Positions 1-8,374 are shown, counted from the first letter of the stretch. The stretch is 64,000 nucleotides of DNA from Bacillus sp. 1780r2a1 (GCA_024134725.1 CP099863.1:2289501-2353500); one strand, 5' to 3'. Notes: a model not told the origin generated them from the sequence alone. Made by a program: numbers and translations.

Positions 1-482
1 TCTCGAATTCTCGCTTCTTCTTTCATTCCAATTTTATTGGCGACCTTGAGCATTCGATGATTTCCAGACCAAGTTGACATACCTAAACGGTGTAAATTTG
101 TATTCTCGAATAAAAAATCAATCCAAAGTCGATAAGCATCCGTTCCATACCCACCACTCCAATAGTCAGGATTATAAATAACGATTCCCGTTTCTGCCCA
201 GTTGGTATTCCGGTCAACCCAATAGGTACCTACCGTTCCAATAAATTTACTGCTTCCTTTACCTTTAATAGCTAACTCTCTCGGAACGCCTGGTAACAGC
301 TCATTTGCTTGAACCCATAGCTGTTTAAACTCTTCTTTTGACTTCCAAGGTTCCGGAATATACGGTCCGTTCCATTTTTTAGCTTCTTTTTGCTCTTCTT
401 CGAATTTCCAATAATAATATTCGTCTAAATCACTATCGCTTAGTTCAGTTAGTACAGTTTTTTCTCCACAAATTTGAATCAT
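1..482 (-). CDS. GNAT N-acetyltransferase, RimJ/RimL-like (partial, 3' end off the left edge)
   Basis: The reading frame stays open from an ATG at 482 to the left edge, so the C-terminus is missing. The start follows a strong GGAGGAGG ribosome binding site. The visible 160 residues look like the RimJ/RimL branch of GNAT enzymes, which transfer acetyl from acetyl-CoA to protein N-termini or small amines. The recognisable parts are a WNGPYIPEP-like N-terminal segment, GKGSSKFIGTVGTYW, WAETGIVIYNPDYWSGGYG (a strand followed by the acetyl-CoA loop) and NLHRLGMSTWSGNHRMLKVA. The substrate cannot be predicted. The gene appears to be transcribed alone. Confidence 0.8.
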   Translation of the reverse strand, partial: MIQICGEKTVLTELSDSDLDEYYYWKFEEEQKEAKKWNGPYIPEPWKSKEEFKQLWVQANELLPGVPRELAIKGKGSSKFIGTVGTYWVDRNTNWAETGIVIYNPDYWSGGYGTDAYRLWIDFLFENTNLHRLGMSTWSGNHRMLKVANKIGMKEEARIR

Positions 483-623
483 CTCTACGTAACAACCTCC
501 TCCATATACTCATTTTTATAACTTTTACCATATCCTAAGCTAGTTGGTATCAAAATACACTTATAGAGCTGCGCAGTAATAACCTAACTACTCGCATAGG
601 TCCATTCAAAACAAAAAGGGCTC

Positions 624-1169
624 TCACTTCCATAGTTTAAGGTATTTCTTTTGATACTTTGGATCTGTTTCTGCTTCTATTAGCGTTAGTGCTTGTTGCT
701 TTAACTTCTCATCATTTGTTTCATCATATAGATTTCGTAAGCTTTGAAGGACGTCATAACGAATAAGAGTAGCATTTTTTTCGTCTTTGCATGTATGAAA
801 GCGATTAACTAAATGATGGAAAACTAACATCTTTTGTTGGTCTCCTGCTAACCCTACTTTCCAGATTGCCTGTAGAGCGTGACGCGCCGTGACAAATTTT
901 TCATCCTTGGTTACGTTCCACAAGGAAACAAAATCAGTCAGTATTCGTTTTTCTTGATCGCTTTTTGCAAGACCTGCAAGAATTTGAGCACCTCTTGCTC
1001 TTTTATGGTTATCAGCATCTCCTAACCAGCTTACTAACTCATCCCACACTTCATAGGCCCAATCCACCTGTTCAGAAGTTGCGTTTATAATTTTTTGAAA
1101 AGCTTCATACTGAAGTTGTTTATCAGTTGCTTCTAAGTTTTTGAAATAGCTTCTAATAGACTCGTTCAT
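624..1169 (-). CDS. HEAT-like helical repeat protein, hypothetical
   Basis: This soluble protein of about 181 residues is almost entirely helical. Repeated helix pairs such as AYEVWDELVSWLGDADNHKR and ARHALQAIWKVG resemble HEAT or armadillo repeats, which usually act as protein-binding scaffolds. An ATG at 1181 is in frame, but the sequence ATGGAGGAACC there contains the ribosome binding site for the ATG at 1169, so 1169 is the better start. No catalytic motif is visible. It stands alone and is divergent from the DUF421 gene. Function unknown. Confidence 0.7.
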   Translation of the reverse strand: MNESIRSYFKNLEATDKQLQYEAFQKIINATSEQVDWAYEVWDELVSWLGDADNHKRARGAQILAGLAKSDQEKRILTDFVSLWNVTKDEKFVTARHALQAIWKVGLAGDQQKMLVFHHLVNRFHTCKDEKNATLIRYDVLQSLRNLYDETNDEKLKQQALTLIEAETDPKYQKKYLKLWK

Positions 1170-1308
1170 TGGTTCCTCCATTGATACTATTTAATTTTAT
1201 ATCCTTCATATATTTTACCATATGAAATTTTCCGCCTTCTACTTATACATAAAAAAATCTCCTTTTAACCAAACTAAAGTTTAGGAAGAAATAGGAAAGG
1301 ATGAGAAG

Positions 1309-1908
1309 ATGAATTTTATATGGCAGTCGCTTATTTTAATCCTAGCGGGCATCTTTTTACTGAGGATAGCCGGCAGGAAATCAATTGCTCAAATGACATT
1401 AGCTCAAACCGTTGTAATGATTTCATTAGGGACAATTATCGTTCAGCCTATTGTAGAAAAAAGCATGTTTAAAGCAATTGTAGGAGCTGGTGTTTTTGTA
1501 CTAGCTATTTTAGTTTTAGAATACGTACAGGTGAAATCCAATGCATTAGAAAAGTTTATTACCGGCAAATCAAAAGTTGTAATTGAAAATGGACAGCTTG
1601 ATATTAAACAGTTAAAAAAACTACGTTTAACCGTTGATCAATTAGAGATGCGACTTCGCAATCAAGGCGTGGCAAAGCTAGAGCACGTAAAATCTGCCAC
1701 GATTGAACCCAATGGACAACTTGGCTATGAGTTAAAACAACTAGAAAAACCATTAACAATTGGAGAATTTAAAAACTTAATGAATCTTTATTTTCCTCAC
1801 TTAGCCCAGCAGTTAGAGAACAAGCCACCTAGTGACAAAGGAACTCAACAGGATCTTTTTCAGGAGATTAACCATCCAAAAACGGATACGCCTCGTTATT
1901 TACAATGA
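1309..1908 (+). CDS. DUF421 (YetF-type) membrane protein
   Basis: The 199-residue protein has two or three N-terminal membrane segments (about residues 1-75) containing the family signature RIAGRKSIAQMTLAQ. A cytoplasmic C-terminal domain follows (about 80-165) with VIENGQLDIKQLKKLRLT and DQLEMRLRNQGV, typical of the YetF C-terminal domain. Such proteins are common in several copies in spore-forming bacilli. Their biochemical role is poorly known, and links to spore membranes have been suggested for some. The start has a good AGGAAAGG site. It ends just before a bidirectional terminator shared with the convergent secreted-protein gene. Confidence 0.8.
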   Translation: MNFIWQSLILILAGIFLLRIAGRKSIAQMTLAQTVVMISLGTIIVQPIVEKSMFKAIVGAGVFVLAILVLEYVQVKSNALEKFITGKSKVVIENGQLDIKQLKKLRLTVDQLEMRLRNQGVAKLEHVKSATIEPNGQLGYELKQLEKPLTIGEFKNLMNLYFPHLAQQLENKPPSDKGTQQDLFQEINHPKTDTPRYLQ

Positions 1909-1918
1909 ACTCTCATAG

Positions 1919-1955
1919 AAAATGCACCTCAGCTAAAATTCTGAAGTGCATTTTT
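1919..1955. terminator. Bidirectional Rho-independent terminator
   Basis: Arms AAAATGCAC-c-TCAG (1919-1932) and CTGA-a-GTGCATTTT (1941-1954) form a hairpin with one mismatch and A/T tracts on both sides. It lies between the convergent DUF421 and Ig-repeat genes. Confidence 0.8.
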
Positions 1956-1962
1956 ATGCTTA

Positions 1963-2720
1963 TTAGCGCTTTACAACCGTTACATACGAAAGTTTACTCA
2001 CATTTCCAGCTACATCTTTTGCCGTTACGTTTAGAAGAGTTCCTTTTTTCTGTGCCGCAATTTTTACTGAATACACGCCTTTAGAGTTCGCTTTTGCATA
2101 CCCCAATCTGTTTTTACCAACATTCACCGTTACCGTTGAATTTGCTTCCGCTTTACCCGTCACTACTTTATCAGTTTCTTTTACTTTATTAACCGTTGGT
2201 TTTGCGGGTGGCGTCACATCAGCTTTTACAACTTTGACATAAGATAAGCTGCTCACGTTTCCAGCTGCGTCTTTTGCCGTTACGTTTAGCGTTGTTCCTG
2301 CTTTTTGAACAGGAATACTAACAGAAAATGATCCGTTTGAGCTGGCTTTTACATAGCCAATTCGATTTTTACCAACGTTTACCGTTACCGTTGAGTTTGC
2401 TTCTGCTTTTCCTGTAATGACCTTATCGTTATCATCAACTTGATTAACGATTGGCTTCGCAGGTGGCGTCACGTCAACGCTTGCTACTTTTACATATGTT
2501 AAACTGCTCACGTTTCCAGCTGCGTCTTTTGCCGTTACGTTTAACGTTGTTCCAACTTTTTGTGATGGAATTGCAACGGAGAACGTTCCGCTCGCATTTG
2601 CTTTCGCATAGCCAATTCGATTTTTACCAACATTCACCGTTACTGTTGAGTTTGCCTCTGCTTTTCCAGTGATTACTTTATCATTGTTCGTAACTTGATT
2701 CACTACTGGCTTTGCTGGAG
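1963..2720 (-). repeat. Three tandem in-frame repeats encoding Ig-like domains
   Basis: Three units of about 246 bp share near-identical stretches, for example the DNA encoding NSTVTVNVGKNR and LNVTAKDAAGNVS. The high nucleotide identity suggests recent duplication or ongoing homogenisation and makes copy-number change by recombination likely. Confidence 0.8.
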
Positions 2721-3390
2721 CAACATTATCAACAAACGCGGCTGACAAAATATAAATATCTTCTTCCGTATTATCATCAAGGTCATCAACATTATCAAAG
2801 TCAATGACTGGAACATAATAAGTACCAGCTTTGCTTACTTGATAAACCTGCGTTTCAATTTCTTCGTCAAACTCGCTTCCTAAGTAGCTTACATTATTAT
2901 CTTTATAATCTTTTTCCGTAACCGTAAAGCCTAATTCAATTGCAGGTGAAGAAGCCCCCCCTGCTATAATGAATGCGCCAGCTGTAGGAACATTCACTTT
3001 ATACATGTCCAAATCGTAAAGAGGTAAAAGCTGTCCAATTACTGTGTTACCATAAGACATTGTATTTGCTGTATGAAAATCATCATTTGGCTCTGATTCA
3101 AAAACGATTTCTTCATTGTCAAAACTTACACTTGATCGCTGAAGGCTTTTTGCTGATTTGTCTGAAAATGGCACTGGCATATTTAACGATTTCAAAACAT
3201 CGGAATTTACTGCGTTTATCACTTCTGGCTTTACAATGTTTTTTTCTAGCTTTTTGTTCGCTTCTGCTTGCTCTTCAATTGCTTTTTTTGATACATCGTA
3301 ATTATTCTCTTGTGCGTAACCTGTCCCCATTGATAACGAAGAAACCAATAATCCTGCAGTTAATGCTGTGACAACCTTCTTCTTACTCAT
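1963..3390 (-). CDS. Secreted protein with three bacterial Ig-like repeats
   Basis: The protein has about 475 residues. A Sec signal peptide (MSKKK, then a hydrophobic run ending GTGYA) is followed by a lysine/glutamate-rich segment. A beta-rich domain of pre-peptidase C-terminal type comes next (ESEPNDDFHTANTM through GTYYVPVIDFD). Three tandem repeats of about 80 residues then start PAKPVVNQV, PAKPIVNQV and PAKPTVNKV. Each contains VITGKAEANSTVTVNVGKNR (VVTGK in the third) and NVTAKD-A/V-AGNVS, as in Ig-like domains of bacterial adhesins. No sortase motif or S-layer domain is present, so release or non-covalent wall contact is likely. The start at 3390 follows a GGGGG site. Confidence 0.75.
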   Translation of the reverse strand: MSKKKVVTALTAGLLVSSLSMGTGYAQENNYDVSKKAIEEQAEANKKLEKNIVKPEVINAVNSDVLKSLNMPVPFSDKSAKSLQRSSVSFDNEEIVFESEPNDDFHTANTMSYGNTVIGQLLPLYDLDMYKVNVPTAGAFIIAGGASSPAIELGFTVTEKDYKDNNVSYLGSEFDEEIETQVYQVSKAGTYYVPVIDFDNVDDLDDNTEEDIYILSAAFVDNVAPAKPVVNQVTNNDKVITGKAEANSTVTVNVGKNRIGYAKANASGTFSVAIPSQKVGTTLNVTAKDAAGNVSSLTYVKVASVDVTPPAKPIVNQVDDNDKVITGKAEANSTVTVNVGKNRIGYVKASSNGSFSVSIPVQKAGTTLNVTAKDAAGNVSSLSYVKVVKADVTPPAKPTVNKVKETDKVVTGKAEANSTVTVNVGKNRLGYAKANSKGVYSVKIAAQKKGTLLNVTAKDVAGNVSKLSYVTVVKR

Positions 3391-3619
3391 CAAAAAATCC
3401 CCCTAAACCCCATTTGGTTACTTTTTACTCACGACTATAATACTACTATTTTTCTAATAAAACTATTAATTTCTACATCTATTTTTCGACAAAATCCTTC
3501 CTTAATTTATGTAAAAATTTTTTAATGATAAGAATATTGAATATACAATGATTGACATTTTTGTAATTCAGTACTAACATTTAATGATATAACCTAGTCA
3601 TAGAGAAAGGTGTTTTAAA

Positions 3620-4609
3620 ATGAATTCTTCAGCACGTATTACCGCTATTGGGACCTATGTTCCTGAAAATAAACTAACTAATGACCAACTTGAACAACTT
3701 GTTGATACTAGCGATGAATGGATTGTACAAAGGACAGGTATGAAAGAAAGAAGAATTGCAAGCAGTGAGGAGTACTCTTCTCATCTAGCGTTTAAAGCAA
3801 TTGAAAACTTAGTAGCAAGCTATCACAAAAATATCCATGACGTCGACTGTATTATCGTTGCCACTACGACACCTGACTATGCCTTTCCGAGCGTAGCTTG
3901 TCAAATTCAAGATTACTTTGAGATTAATAGTGCAGGAACATTCGATTTTAACGCAACGTGCGCTGGCTTTACTTACGGATTACATATCGCTAATAGCTTT
4001 ATCACATCTGGATTACACCAAAAAGTCTTAGTCGTTACAGCAGAAACGCTATCAAAAGTAACGGATTATAAAGACCGCTCTACCTGCATCTTATTTGGCG
4101 ACGGAGCAGCAGCTGTATTAGTTGAACAAGATTTTGAAAGTCCAAGCTTTATAGCAACTCATATGGGATCAAAGGGCAGCGGTGGTAAGCATGTGTATCG
4201 AACAAACTTATCTGTAACGATGAACGGAGAACAGCTTCAAACCCCTGGGAAAATGGTTCAAAATGGACGTGAAGTGTATAAATGGGCTACCAGAACCGTT
4301 CCAGCAGGTATTGATTCGCTTTTACAACAAACCAATCTTCAAAAAGAAAACATTGATTGGTTCGTCCCGCACAGCGCAAACTTGCGTATGATTGAATCCA
4401 TTTGTGAAAAAGCTGAATTCCCCCGCGAAAAACTATTAACAAGCGTCGAGTATTACGGCAATACATCAGCTGTTTCCATTCCTCTCGCTTTACAGCTTGC
4501 CTTAAAAGAGGGTAAGTTGCAGAAAAATCATCTTGTACTTCTGTATGGGTTTGGAGGAGGACTAACTCATGCAGGTCATATCATTAGATGGAGCCTCGAT
4601 GAACGTTAA
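3620..4609 (+). CDS. fabH: Beta-ketoacyl-ACP synthase III (FabH family)
   Basis: This 329-residue cytosolic enzyme matches FabH in length. It would condense an acyl-CoA starter with malonyl-ACP to begin fatty-acid synthesis. The catalytic triad is visible: Cys in FDFNATCAGFTYG, His in WFVPHSANLRMI and Asn in YYGNTSAVSIPLAL. The N-terminal TSDEWIVQRTGMKERRI motif and the C-terminal YGFGGGLTHAG are also typical. It is monocistronic or followed only by a short ORF, unlike the usual fabH-fabF pair, so it may be the second, FabHB-like isoform of bacilli. An AGAAAGGTG site precedes the ATG. Confidence 0.9.
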   Translation: MNSSARITAIGTYVPENKLTNDQLEQLVDTSDEWIVQRTGMKERRIASSEEYSSHLAFKAIENLVASYHKNIHDVDCIIVATTTPDYAFPSVACQIQDYFEINSAGTFDFNATCAGFTYGLHIANSFITSGLHQKVLVVTAETLSKVTDYKDRSTCILFGDGAAAVLVEQDFESPSFIATHMGSKGSGGKHVYRTNLSVTMNGEQLQTPGKMVQNGREVYKWATRTVPAGIDSLLQQTNLQKENIDWFVPHSANLRMIESICEKAEFPREKLLTSVEYYGNTSAVSIPLALQLALKEGKLQKNHLVLLYGFGGGLTHAGHIIRWSLDER

Positions 4610-4648
4610 ACCTTTTTTTCATATTGTTTATGGAAGGAGTTAAGGACG

Positions 4649-4861
4649 ATATCTACGAATAAAGAATCAAAGTTAGACAAATGGCGTGCTAAATACGGAA
4701 CAATAACTATCGGATGCAGCAGCTTAGTAACTACCTATTCGAACTGGGGCAGCAACTGGTTTTGGACGATTCTTGGCGTAATTGTAGGGCTAACATGCGT
4801 TACTATGGGCATTTTCGACCTTAAAAAACACACAACGAAATACAAAAAAGCACAGCCATAA
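4649..4861 (+). CDS. Small membrane protein with apparent ATA start (70 codons)
   Basis: In the fabH frame, 39 bp after the fabH stop, an ORF of 70 codons encodes a basic N-terminus (TNKESKLDKWRAKYG), a hydrophobic middle (WFWTILGVIVGLTCVTMGIF) and a lysine-rich tail. No ATG, GTG or TTG lies in frame upstream of the hydrophobic segment. A GGAAGGAG site sits about 10 bases before ATA-TCT-ACG, exactly where ATG would be expected. Either ATA serves as a rare start or the start codon has mutated and the gene is silent. The coding look is clear but expression is uncertain. Confidence 0.5.
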   Translation: MSTNKESKLDKWRAKYGTITIGCSSLVTTYSNWGSNWFWTILGVIVGLTCVTMGIFDLKKHTTKYKKAQP

Positions 4862-4876
4862 AAGCAGCTGTGCTTT

Positions 4877-5821
4877 CTATATATCTAGTGGACGCAAATT
4901 CGCCTCAATTTCTGCTCGACGCGGTTCTAAAAATGGTGGTAGAGCGAGCTTCTCTCCCATCATTTCTTTTGGTTCGTCGGTTGCAAAGCCAGGCGTATCG
5001 GTTGAAAGTTCAAACAAAATGCCGTTTGGCTCTCTAAAGTAAATCGCTTTAAAATAGTAGCGTTCGACTTCGCCTGAATGAGGAATACGAGCCTGCTTTA
5101 AGCGCTCAAGCCAGTAGCGGTATTCTTGCTCATTTGGAACACGAAACGCAACGTGATGAACGCCACCTCTTCCTAGCCTTGCTTTTGGCACACCAGGTTC
5201 TTCTACAATATGTACTTCAGCTCCGCTTCCCCCTTCTCCTGTTGCATACACTTCCATTGAATCATAAGATCTTACATGACGAAAGCCCATAACGTTTGTT
5301 AAGATATCTGCTGTTAGCTTCGCTTCTGCAACTGTTAAGGTAACAGGGCCTAAGCCAATAATCGCATGATTCTCTTCAATATCTTCTCGCTTCCAAGGAA
5401 CACCGGCACGTACACCTTTTTCTCCGTCATCTGCAACAAGCATGAGGCGTGTGCCTTCATAATCGCGAAACGCAAGTGCGTTGCGACCTGCTTGAGTTGT
5501 CAGCTCATCGTGATCGATTTGTAGCTCTTCAAAGCGCTGTTTCCAATAGTAAAGCGACTCCGTCGTGGGCACACGCAAGGAGACGGTTGAAATATCTGTT
5601 GTTCCAGGATAGGTTCTACCAAGACCAGGAATATCAAAATAAGTGACTTCCGTTCCCGGTGTCCCTTCTGCATCTGCATAAAAAAGATGATAGGATTGCG
5701 GATTATCTTGATTAACCGTCTTTTTTACAAGACGCATCCCCAGTATATTGGTAAAGAAGTCATAATTTTTTTCGGCTTTTCCCGTTAAAATTGAAACGTG
5801 ATGCAGACCTAGTAGTTCCAT
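4877..5821 (-). CDS. Ring-cleaving dioxygenase, MhqO/MhqA-type glyoxalase-fold protein
   Basis: The protein of about 314 residues has two vicinal-oxygen-chelate halves. Each begins with a metal-ligand histidine strand (LLGLHHVSILTG near the N-terminus and GGVHHVAFRVPN around residue 220), and a glutamate in GILFELSTDTPGF is the likely third ligand. The family comprises the quinone-responsive MhqO/MhqA dioxygenases of Bacillus, thought to open hydroquinone or catechol rings. A GTG at 5830 is in frame but too close to the AAAGG site, so the ATG at 5821 is preferred. No MarR-type regulator is adjacent. Confidence 0.8.
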   Translation of the reverse strand: MELLGLHHVSILTGKAEKNYDFFTNILGMRLVKKTVNQDNPQSYHLFYADAEGTPGTEVTYFDIPGLGRTYPGTTDISTVSLRVPTTESLYYWKQRFEELQIDHDELTTQAGRNALAFRDYEGTRLMLVADDGEKGVRAGVPWKREDIEENHAIIGLGPVTLTVAEAKLTADILTNVMGFRHVRSYDSMEVYATGEGGSGAEVHIVEEPGVPKARLGRGGVHHVAFRVPNEQEYRYWLERLKQARIPHSGEVERYYFKAIYFREPNGILFELSTDTPGFATDEPKEMMGEKLALPPFLEPRRAEIEANLRPLDI

Positions 5822-5848
5822 TACTTTCACGCCTTTCTATTCGTTCCA

Positions 5849-6646
5849 TTACTGAACTGCTTCTAATTCTTTTTCTTTAATTAGCATACCCAACCTTGCA
5901 TTGTAATTTTCTCCACCCTGTCCATGGTGAATGTGACTATGGCAAATGGGACAAAGTGCCGCAACTTGATCCACTTTGTTTAACCCGCTGTCAGTTAAGT
6001 GGTTGATGTGGTGAATCTCTAAATACGGCATTCCTTTTTTATCTTTAAATGATGCTGGTGCTCCGCATGATTCACACTTTCCATTCGCTCGCACTTTCAC
6101 ATAATGATTAAGGAGTGCTATCTTTTTCGTTAAGCTCTTTTCCTCATAGAACCGTTCTAATAACTCTTCTTTTACCGTTGAGTCAATGTTAACTGCGTTC
6201 GCTTTCTCTTCTAATATATGGTTGCGTTTTAGTTCAAACATAATCGCTTCCCGAAAGCTTCCGTCTGCATCCCACATCAACTCAAGCTGATGGTTTGCAT
6301 ACGTCATCTCGTCTAAAAACTCGACAATTCCAGGCTCTACGTACTGAAATAAATAGATGGTTTCGCCGTTCGCTGCGTGTTCCATCACGGCTTTATTTCC
6401 TTTAATTAGCTGCATCGTACCGCGCTGTCCTTCTCCAGTGTAAAAAAAGGTTGTTTGACCATCGTTCCACCCATGAGAAGTACCGTATTCTTCACCACTC
6501 ATCTTTGTAAAAATAAAGATATATGGATGCTCTTTTGGCGTTGAAATTTCACTTTGCTCCTGCCCTTTATAAAGGTCATGAATTTGCTTGCGGCGATATC
6601 GCTTTCCTCGTATAAAAGCCTCACCAAACTGTAAATCTGTAATCAC
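5849..6646 (-). CDS. HNH endonuclease with N-terminal SRA/McrA-like domain
   Basis: The 265-residue protein has a C-terminal HNH domain (about 185-245). Zinc-knuckle cysteines CESC and CPIC flank the catalytic block LEIHHINHLTDSGLN and HSHIHHG. The N-terminal half contains YIFIFTKMSGEEYG and GWNDGQTTFFYTGEGQRG followed by GNKAVMEHAANGETIYLF. This pattern is seen in SRA-like DNA-binding domains of McrA/ScoMcrA-type nucleases that cut modified DNA. No methyltransferase or DNA-modification genes are nearby. A solitary type IV restriction role is therefore plausible but inferred. It starts with GTG after GGGGGC. Confidence 0.75.
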   Translation of the reverse strand: MITDLQFGEAFIRGKRYRRKQIHDLYKGQEQSEISTPKEHPYIFIFTKMSGEEYGTSHGWNDGQTTFFYTGEGQRGTMQLIKGNKAVMEHAANGETIYLFQYVEPGIVEFLDEMTYANHQLELMWDADGSFREAIMFELKRNHILEEKANAVNIDSTVKEELLERFYEEKSLTKKIALLNHYVKVRANGKCESCGAPASFKDKKGMPYLEIHHINHLTDSGLNKVDQVAALCPICHSHIHHGQGGENYNARLGMLIKEKELEAVQ

Positions 6647-6698
6647 AATTGTGCCCCCTGATGTAGATCTCTTTTCTTAGTTTTAGTGTACCATAAAA

Positions 6699-6725
6699 AA
6701 GCACAACTTGAGGTTAGTTGTGCTT
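6699..6725 (-). terminator. Rho-independent terminator after MazG-like gene
   Basis: Perfect 10-bp arms AAGCACAACT/AGTTGTGCTT with a 7-base loop. On the minus strand a T-run follows. Confidence 0.85.
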
Positions 6726-6747
6726 AAAAAGGTTTGTATAGTAAGAG

Positions 6748-7074
6748 TTATTGATCTTCCACCTCTCCTAAAAAAACTCTATTATTAAAGCCACCTTTCT
6801 CATCCGCTTTTTGCTGACGCACATGTTCCAACTGCTCAGGAGTTGCGCCATTTAACGCAGCAAGCGCATAAACAACTTCTAGTAAGTCCGCAAGCTCTTC
6901 TACAGCCTCGTGCTCCGTTTTCGCTTCTATATATTCGCCCCATTCTTCTTCAGCTTTTTTCTTTAATTCCTTTTTGTATTCATCAATAGTTAAGTTGCTT
7001 GTTGTATATCTCTTTCCACTTTGTTCGATAATCTGCGGAATATAATCACGGACTAGCTTATTATAAACAGGCAT
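6748..7074 (-). CDS. MazG-like nucleotide pyrophosphohydrolase
   Basis: The 108-residue all-alpha protein starts MPVYNKLVRDYIPQII and has the EEWGEYIEA and EAVEELADLLEVVYALA helices. Their Glu/Asp residues form the magnesium site of the MazG/phosphoribosyl-ATP pyrophosphohydrolase-like superfamily. Members hydrolyse NTPs or related nucleotides to the monophosphate and pyrophosphate, often as housecleaning enzymes. It is monocistronic, with its own AAGGAG site and terminator. The exact substrate is unknown. Confidence 0.8.
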   Translation of the reverse strand: MPVYNKLVRDYIPQIIEQSGKRYTTSNLTIDEYKKELKKKAEEEWGEYIEAKTEHEAVEELADLLEVVYALAALNGATPEQLEHVRQQKADEKGGFNNRVFLGEVEDQ

Positions 7075-7262
7075 TGGATCGGCTCCTTTTCCCTTAATAA
7101 TATGACTAATTATACTAAAGAGTGGAAATAAGTTGTAGTAAAGCGAATCGTCATAAATGGTATATTTTCTCTATTGTGCTATTGACGAAACAAACACACA
7201 CGTTCTGTTATTAAAATATAACGAAAAAACTAAGCACCGTATATGCCTAGTTTTCCGCTACG

Positions 7263-7487
7263 TTATGAAAGTCGTTTTGAAATAAAAAAGGAAATTGTTG
7301 CTGCTAGCATTGCGACTACAAGCGGAAACATGTAGGCACTATCACCAAAGGTAACAGTACTTCCTAACGTTCCAACTTTTTCTCCCACCTCTGGATCGTA
7401 CAGCATGGTTAGCAACATACCACTACCTACTTGAAATACAAGCATTAAGACGACAAAGCTAGCAATAAAGACTATGTAATTTTTCAA
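7263..7487 (-). CDS. Small membrane protein, hypothetical
   Basis: The longest frame begins at an ATG at 7541 with no ribosome binding site. GGGGAGG lies 9 bases before a TTG at 7487, giving a 74-residue protein that starts with a membrane helix (KNYIVFIASFVVLMLVF). A short outside loop and a second helix (FPLVVAMLAATISFFI) follow, ending SKRLS. It lies just downstream of the membrane-anchored protein at 7562-8005 on the same strand, probably in one transcript. No family is recognised. Confidence 0.6.
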   Translation of the reverse strand: MKNYIVFIASFVVLMLVFQVGSGMLLTMLYDPEVGEKVGTLGSTVTFGDSAYMFPLVVAMLAATISFFISKRLS

Positions 7488-7561
7488 TGAATATCGCCTC
7501 CCCTTTATTTCTATTACGAACGAACATTCAAAAAGGTTCATTTCGTGGAAAATAAAGTAAT

Positions 7562-8005
7562 TTATTCTTCACTACTGTTCTTCAACAAGTTTTGAATATA
7601 AGAAGCATCTTCCACAGGAATTGTAGAATAGTCAACTTCATCCCACGTCTCACCCGTACGTTCCGCTATAACAGCTCCCTTATCGTTTAACCAAAGGCGA
7701 GATTCAACTAATAATGCTGATTGCTTCGGACTATTAAATGCTACGTAAAGATCCGGATTATTTATATCTACATTCGCGGTATCAATGCTTTCTCTGTGAG
7801 CGTAAATCATTGATAAGTTATCGACAGCAGCCTGATTTTCTAAGTCTGTAATGACCTTTTGGACTTCTGCTTCTCCGTTTTTCCCTTCACCAACCCAAAT
7901 TTCCCGCGTGACTTGATCAGACGTCGACTTTCCAAATACATACCCTCCTAGAAAAATTAAAAGCGCACCTATTATAATCGCAAATGGCTTAAAATACCCT
8001 TTCAT
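7562..8005 (-). CDS. Membrane-anchored hypothetical protein
   Basis: The 147-residue protein has one N-terminal transmembrane helix (FAIIIGALLIFLGGYVFG) and an extracytoplasmic mixed alpha/beta domain rich in acidic residues. No lipobox or catalytic motif is visible. It starts with ATG after GGGGG and sits between two small membrane-protein genes on the same strand (spacing about 57-75 bp). Function unknown. The domain ends in NSSEE. Confidence 0.6.
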   Translation of the reverse strand: MKGYFKPFAIIIGALLIFLGGYVFGKSTSDQVTREIWVGEGKNGEAEVQKVITDLENQAAVDNLSMIYAHRESIDTANVDINNPDLYVAFNSPKQSALLVESRLWLNDKGAVIAERTGETWDEVDYSTIPVEDASYIQNLLKNSSEE

Positions 8006-8062
8006 ACAATAACCCCCTACAGTACTAATAAATTCAGTATATCATTATTTTTATAAGATTCG

Positions 8063-8344
8063 TTATTTTCTTCTTTTTAGCACTTTATAAGCTAAATAGG
8101 CTACAAAAATTCCGACTAGAATTGATAGCTGGAGCAAGTCCGGTAAAAATTTCAGCATCCAGATGCTGGCCATAACTGTCGAAATCGTTAAGTATTCAAG
8201 CCATTTTTCCCGGCTCAACTTTTTCTTGTTCGTTACAATTATGATGTATCCAATGGGCGGAGTAATAAAGCAGATAATCATTAAACACTTATTTCGTAAG
8301 TACCAAGGCATCTTATTCAACAAAATCTCTCCTAACGTTTCCAT
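8063..8344 (-). CDS. Small membrane protein, hypothetical
   Basis: The longest frame starts at 8407, inside the upstream gene. The likely start is the ATG at 8344 (METLGEILLNK), giving 93 residues with two or three hydrophobic helices (CLMIICFITPPIGYIIIV, then LQLSILVGIFVAYLAY) and a basic C-terminus KVLKRRK. Its ribosome binding site AGAGAGG is part of the 3' arm of the terminator hairpin of the preceding gene, so termination and translation initiation are physically linked. No known family. Confidence 0.6.
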   Translation of the reverse strand: METLGEILLNKMPWYLRNKCLMIICFITPPIGYIIIVTNKKKLSREKWLEYLTISTVMASIWMLKFLPDLLQLSILVGIFVAYLAYKVLKRRK

Positions 8345-8347
8345 AAA

Positions 8348-8374
8348 AAAACCTCTCTGAAACAGAGAGGTTTT
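8348..8374 (-). terminator. Terminator hairpin that contains the next gene's ribosome binding site
   Basis: Arms AAAACCTCTCTG/CAGAGAGGTTTT have a 3-base loop and a T-run on the minus strand. The stop codon of the upstream gene (8373-8375) overlaps the hairpin. The AGAGAGG of the 3' arm serves as the likely Shine-Dalgarno site of the ATG at 8344. Confidence 0.75.
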
